Translations under genes and position numbers: made by a program
The notes under the pieces: model-generated
What the model was told of the DNA's origin: nothing
The model's input: the letters and a program-made list of their open reading frames with translations, nothing else
The model's database searches: none
From: Aricia agestis
Taxonomy: Eukaryota; Arthropoda; Insecta; Lepidoptera; Lycaenidae
Length of the DNA stretch: 64,000 nt
Direction: 5' to 3'
Assembly (NCBI RefSeq): GCF_905147365.1
Contig: NC_056427.1
Span: 5,001-69,000, forward strand
In this document: piece by piece, positions 59,795 through 64,000 of the stretch
Position numbering within the stretch: position 1 is the first letter of the stretch
How the letters are laid out: the number at the start of each line of letters is the position of its first letter

Positions 59795-62460
59795 TTTTTT
59801 TTTTTTTTTTTAGGAGGGGAAATGCATTACGCATCCCCCGCCCCCTCGGGGGAAGGGGCAGGGGTATGTCGGACTCCCTCCGGATCACCGAAGGTTTACC
59901 GACTAAAACCCCCCCATGCCCTCATCAACGCCACACGCGAAGGAGCGGGATCGTTGTCGCACCGCGTCCTCCGCAGCGCTTGCCGCTTCCGGCACCACAT
60001 AATTGCAGTGGCCTATGCCACCGCCTGCCTTCACCGAGAGGCTCCCCGGGCATCAGAGGAGCCTTTCTCCTCGGGGCCTATGTTGTGGGCGGTGATCCCC
60101 CGATCAGCCGCCCACAGGCCTAGGCTTCCACCTCCATGGCGGGGGCGTTCTGACTCGCCCCTGCCTCATCGGCTCCAGGCCGCTTACGCAGCCGAGCCTT
60201 AGAGGGAGCCTTCCTCTTCCTCCTCGCGCCGGAGGGCAGCTTTTTCGCCGCTGTTATGCAGCCGCTACCTCCCAGCACGTGGGCGCTCTCCTTCCCGAGC
60301 TCTGCGCAGAAGAAGCAGCTTGGCTTCTCCTCCGCGCAGTCGGCGGCCTTGTGCCCCGGCTTCCCGCAACGGAAGCAATCTCCGCTACGGTCCACCAGGG
60401 ACTGGCAACTCGATGCCAGGTGGCCGGTGTCTAAGCATCGGTAGCACCGCATTGGCCTCGCGGCCAGCAGCACCACCTTTGCCATGACCCAGCCTACCTG
60501 CAGCCGCCCAGAAGTTGCTAGCTTCTTGGCAGCCGCCGTGGGGACGTGATGCCACAAGCTCCGCGCGCCCCTAGGGCCCACCGTCATTCTGCCCGACCTG
60601 ATGTCGGTGGCCGGGCAACCGCCTTCTTTTGCCGCCGCCTTGGTGACATCGGCGGCGGTCGCTGCGTCGTCCAATCCTGAAACGAGCAGATCCACCCTTT
60701 GGACAGGGCGAGCGATCCTCACTGCGTCCCTGTCCAGAACCTCCCTCAACTTGTTCGCGAGGGCATCCGCTTTCAGCTGGGCGTCCTCCCCGGACACTTC
60801 AAGTATCCGGGCGCCCGTCCTCGCTAGCCGGAATCGAACCTTGTTGCTTCTCTGGCAGATTCCTACCGCCTCAAGGTCGATCCGGCTCGTCGCCTCCTTG
60901 AGTATGGAAGCGTACGTCACGCTCTGGTTCACCCCCTTCTCCAGCGTGAGAGTAATGGCGGCGGACCTTCGCGGACGCAGCTTCCCCTTCTTTTTTCTCT
61001 TAGGGGCTGCCTTTTTGGCAGCTCCCTTTCCTTTCTTCTCTTTTCTCCCCCGCGGTTCCACAGTGGACCACGAGGGGTCAGTCGCAGATGGGGCGGATGT
61101 TCGTGCCCTCGTCTGTTCAGCCTCACGTGCGGCCAGCGACTTCTTCTTCCTCCTTTTCTTCCCTCCTTCCTTGGGCGGCACGCTGGTGGCGGGTGCCTGT
61201 GATGGCCCTGCCGCTTGCGTTGCCGTCTTTTTCTTCTTTTTAACCGGTAGCTTGCTTGCAGCTACCGGTGGTCCTCTTTCAACCGGCGCCTCCACCGCTG
61301 CATCTGAAGCAAGCGGCGGCCTCCGCCTCGGCTCTGGTAGGAGACGATCCTCCAGGCCGGCGAGTCGCGCATTCAGCATGTTGCCGAAGGTCTCAATGTT
61401 GGAGCGTGAGACCTCCGACAACAGCTTCTGCATCTCGTCCGTGGCGGGCTTGGAAACCTGTCGCCGCAGCTCCTCTAGCTCCCGGCGCATGTTGCCGATT
61501 TGCTGTTGGAGCTGCTGGTTCTGCGCTTCCAGAGCCCGTATCTCCTCATTTTGGCAGCGGTCCCTCATGTCGGCGACGGCCTCCTTTATGTTGGCGACCG
61601 CCTCCTTGAGGTACCGCTGAAAAGTCCCCTTAAGGTTGGAGGATTTGCTGGCGACCATGGAAATGGTCTCCAGCGACTTCTCCACGCTTGCGCTCAGCGC
61701 CGCGCTCGTCCTCGCTGCATCCTCTGCAGCCGGTGTGGGGCTTTTGCGAAGGGAAGCTCGCGCCTCCCTCGCTGCCCGAGCCGTCTCGGCGACTTGCTCC
61801 TCAGCAAGCAGCCGGAGGCTCTCCGCCTTCTCTCTGTTGTAGTCGGCCTTGGCTTTCGCCATGCCGACGTACTGGCCGGTCGTAGGGGGCCGGCCTCGTC
61901 CTCGTTTGGGTGGTACCGGCGCCGTCACCTTACTGGTAGACGGCACCAACTCGTCGTCATCTGGTATCCTCCTCTTCAGAGGTGTCGAACGTCCAGAGGT
62001 TGCGGGCAGCTCCCCGGAGTCCAGCGACATATTGCTGCCGGACGCCGAGTAGGAGACCTCGCTGTCACAGTCGGTGGAGCGGTCGCGAACCGGACGGCCA
62101 AGTAAGCAATCCAGTCGGCGCAACGCATCGGACACAAAGACGTCTGAGTCCTCGTCAGTTATGGGCTCCCTGGCCGGTGCGGTAAGGTGCACCGGCTTGG
62201 GATCCGCGCGCTTCTTATCGCGCGCCTTTTTCTTCTTCCCCTCCTTCTCCTCCTCCCTCCTCGCAGAAAGTGGCCCCTCCGTATACACGGACCGCCCGTC
62301 ACCCGAAGGTGACGTATGGGATTCCCCGGCCCCGTCGGGACCGAGACCCACCCGGAGAATATTTTCTTTTCTGCGCTTGTCCATACTTCAAACACCGACA
62401 CCCCGGGTCGCGGGCTCTCTCTCGGCAGTGAGCTCTGCCATACACGCACACAATCACACC
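59792..62460 (-). mobile_element. M10: gag-only telomeric retroelement
   Basis: About 2.67 kb, poly(A) (poly(T) 59792-59811), ~310-nt 3' UTR with the terminal hairpin and GC-rich stem, intact ORF1 and a short 5' UTR ending at 62460. The GGGGGCGATACC 5' end of M1/M3-M7 is absent, so it is either a different subgroup or slightly 5'-truncated. Confidence 0.85.
60120..62384 (-). CDS. ORF1 (Gag-like) protein of M10
   Basis: 754 aa starting MDKRRKENILRVG, intact and diverged from the other copies. AT-hook PPKRGRGRPP (~159-168) with TTGQYVGMAKAK, coiled coil, NMLNARLAGLEDRLLPEP segment, lysine-rich linkers, central domain, knuckles CYRCLDTGHLASSC, CFRCGKPGHKAADC and CFFC. Ends MEVEA. It lacks the KMPPPSTGKD block between TDEDSD and the AT-hook. 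No ORF2. Confidence 0.85.
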   Translation of the reverse strand: MDKRRKENILRVGLGPDGAGESHTSPSGDGRSVYTEGPLSARREEEKEGKKKKARDKKRADPKPVHLTAPAREPITDEDSDVFVSDALRRLDCLLGRPVRDRSTDCDSEVSYSASGSNMSLDSGELPATSGRSTPLKRRIPDDDELVPSTSKVTAPVPPKRGRGRPPTTGQYVGMAKAKADYNREKAESLRLLAEEQVAETARAAREARASLRKSPTPAAEDAARTSAALSASVEKSLETISMVASKSSNLKGTFQRYLKEAVANIKEAVADMRDRCQNEEIRALEAQNQQLQQQIGNMRRELEELRRQVSKPATDEMQKLLSEVSRSNIETFGNMLNARLAGLEDRLLPEPRRRPPLASDAAVEAPVERGPPVAASKLPVKKKKKTATQAAGPSQAPATSVPPKEGGKKRRKKKSLAAREAEQTRARTSAPSATDPSWSTVEPRGRKEKKGKGAAKKAAPKRKKKGKLRPRRSAAITLTLEKGVNQSVTYASILKEATSRIDLEAVGICQRSNKVRFRLARTGARILEVSGEDAQLKADALANKLREVLDRDAVRIARPVQRVDLLVSGLDDAATAADVTKAAAKEGGCPATDIRSGRMTVGPRGARSLWHHVPTAAAKKLATSGRLQVGWVMAKVVLLAARPMRCYRCLDTGHLASSCQSLVDRSGDCFRCGKPGHKAADCAEEKPSCFFCAELGKESAHVLGGSGCITAAKKLPSGARRKRKAPSKARLRKRPGADEAGASQNAPAMEVEA

Positions 62461-62479
62461 AACCTAACCTAACCTAACC
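62461..62479. repeat. Telomeric repeat spacer, 19 nt
   Basis: Between M10 and S4, 5n+4 nt. Confidence 0.95.
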
Positions 62480-63228
62480 TTTTTTTTTTTTTTTTTTTTT
62501 TCCGGAGGGGGAAATGCATTACGCATACCACCCAGGCGCAGGGGGCGACCCGAGTGGTTATGTGGGACTCCCGTAGCTAATGAGACCACGGTATACCCAC
62601 TAAACCCCCCCCCCCCCCCCCCCCCCGTCTTCCGCCACGCCGCATATTGACGGGGCCACAGGAACGATACACACATCTGCGACCCCGCCAGCGGCCCGAA
62701 GACTCCACGATGGGCGCACAACACATGCGCCCTCCTCCTCGGCCCCCACCAAGGCTGTAGCAGACACCCCCCGAGTCTGCTACTTGGAGGCCATGTGGCA
62801 GATCAGGTCTGTGGCTCTGCCACCGACCACACCTCGGCCGCAGAGGATAGGGCAAGCGGCGCACCGTAATACCTACTTGCCTCCTCCTCTGCGGCCCCAC
62901 CAATGCCGTTCAGGCGGAACGGCCCCGCCAGCTCGCAGGGGGGGATAGGGAAAGCGGCAACCTACCGCAATGCCTCCCCCCCCCCGCGATCCGTCCTCGG
63001 CCGCAGAGGATAGGGCAAGCGGCGCACCGTAATACCTACTTGCCTCTTCCTCTGCGGCCCCACCTCGGTGCGCATCCGCAGCGGACTCCTCCAGTCCACT
63101 GGGAGCGCCCTCCTCGGGCCAGGCGGCGACACCGGCCGGCCCTGGTTGCCTCTTCGCTTCACCGCGGTTGTCCAAGCCGCGGTTACTAGAGCCCCACCGC
63201 CACGACAAGGCGTGCAACCATCGGGGGG
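62480..63228 (-). mobile_element. S4: short non-coding telomeric retroelement
   Basis: 749 nt, poly(A) (poly(T) 62480-62501), with an expanded C tract near 62605-62626. Same structure as S1-S3, including the two 70-bp hairpin repeats. Confidence 0.85.
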
Positions 63229-63250
63229 AACCTAACCTACCCTAACCTAA

Positions 63251-63252
<2 letters not shown>
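63229..63252. repeat. Telomeric repeat spacer, 24 nt
   Basis: Between S4 and S5, 5n+4 nt, with one variant pentamer (CCTAC). Confidence 0.95.
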
Positions 63253-63290
<38 letters not shown>

Positions 63291-64000
63291 CCGGAGGGGG
63301 AAATGCATTACGCATACCACCCAGGCGCAGGGGGCGACCCGAGTGGTTATGTGGGACTCCCGTAGCTAATGAGACCACGGTATACCCACTAAAACCCCCC
63401 CCCCATCTTCCGCCACGCCGCATATTGACGGGGCCAGAGGAACGATACACACATCTGCGACCCCGCCAGCGGCCCGAAGACACCACGATGGGCGCACAAC
63501 ACATGCGCCCTCCTCCTCGGCCCCCACCAAGGCTGTAGCAGACGCCCCCCGAGTCTGCTACTTGGAGGCCATGTGGCAGATCAGGTCTGTGGCTCTGCCA
63601 CCGACCACACCTCGGCCGCAGAGGATAGGGCAAGCGGCGCACCGTAATACCTACTTCCCTCTTCCTCTGCGGCCCCACCAATGCCGTTCAAACGGAACGG
63701 CCCCGCCAGCTCGCAGGGGGGGTAGGGAAAGCGGCAACCTACCACAATGCCTCTCCCCCCCGCGATCCGTCCTCGGCCGCAGAGGATAGGGCAAGCGGCG
63801 CACCGTAATACCTACTTGCCTCTTCCTCTGCGGCCCCACCTCGGTGCGCATCCGCAGCGGACTCCTCCAGTCCGCTGGGAGCGCCCTCCTCGGGCCAGGC
63901 GGCGACACCGGCCGGCCCTGGTTGCCTCTTCGCTTCACCGCGGTTGTCCAAGCCGCGGTTACTAGAGCCCCACCGCCACGACAAGGCGTGCAACCATCGG
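63253..64000 (-). mobile_element. S5: short non-coding telomeric retroelement, cut by window edge
   Basis: Poly(A) (poly(T) 63253-63290) and all but the last few bases of the 5' end, which runs off the window. S-family organization with both hairpin repeats; no credible ORF. Confidence 0.85.

Overview
The window is a chromosome end from an arthropod, most likely an insect. It opens with (CCTAA)n on the + strand, so position 1 lies toward the tip and the G-rich TTAGG strand is the minus strand. TTAGG telomeres packed with R1-clade, TRAS/SART-like non-LTR retrotransposons are best known from Lepidoptera, so that order is my leading guess. Other TTAGG insects are not excluded. No single-copy host gene, tRNA, rRNA or CRISPR array is visible.

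Layout. 1-11409 is telomeric repeat broken by two near-identical short elements (S1, S2). 11410-17998 is a plus-strand element (P1) with a 4.2 kb AT-rich leader, one gag-like ORF1 and no ORF2. 18496-40280 is a nest of eight GC-rich minus-strand elements (M1-M8) plus a third short element (S3). Most are separated by only 14-99 nt of telomeric repeat, and each encodes ORF1 only. 40281-44805 (M9) is a bicistronic minus-strand element with ORF1 and an endonuclease/RT ORF2. M9 is cut in the middle of the RT and fused directly to the 5' end of M8. 44840-49171 (P3) is a 5'-truncated plus-strand element with a complete ORF2 (endonuclease, RT, RNase H). 49259-49976 (P4) is a short hairpin-rich plus-strand element. 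49999-59789 (P2) is a composite: about 7.2 kb of a negative-strand RNA virus (end of a glycoprotein gene, then an almost intact polymerase L gene) joined upstream of a gag-only retrotransposon related to P1. The window closes with M10 (gag-only) and two more short elements (S4, S5).

How it fits together. Minus-strand (M, S) and plus-strand (P) elements insert in opposite orientations at fixed phases of the pentamer. Every telomeric spacer is 5n+4 nt or 5n+2 nt long, depending on the classes that flank it. Only P3 has an intact-looking ORF2, and M9 ORF2 is broken. The other ORF-bearing elements carry only an RNA-binding Gag-like protein with zinc knuckles, or fragments of one, and the S elements and P4 carry no coding region. 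Members of a class share 3'-terminal RNA hairpins before the poly(A), which suggests they are copied in trans by an RT of the same class. The picture resembles the Drosophila HeT-A/TART partnership on an ordinary telomerase-type repeat, with frequent 5' template jumps, one of which captured viral RNA.
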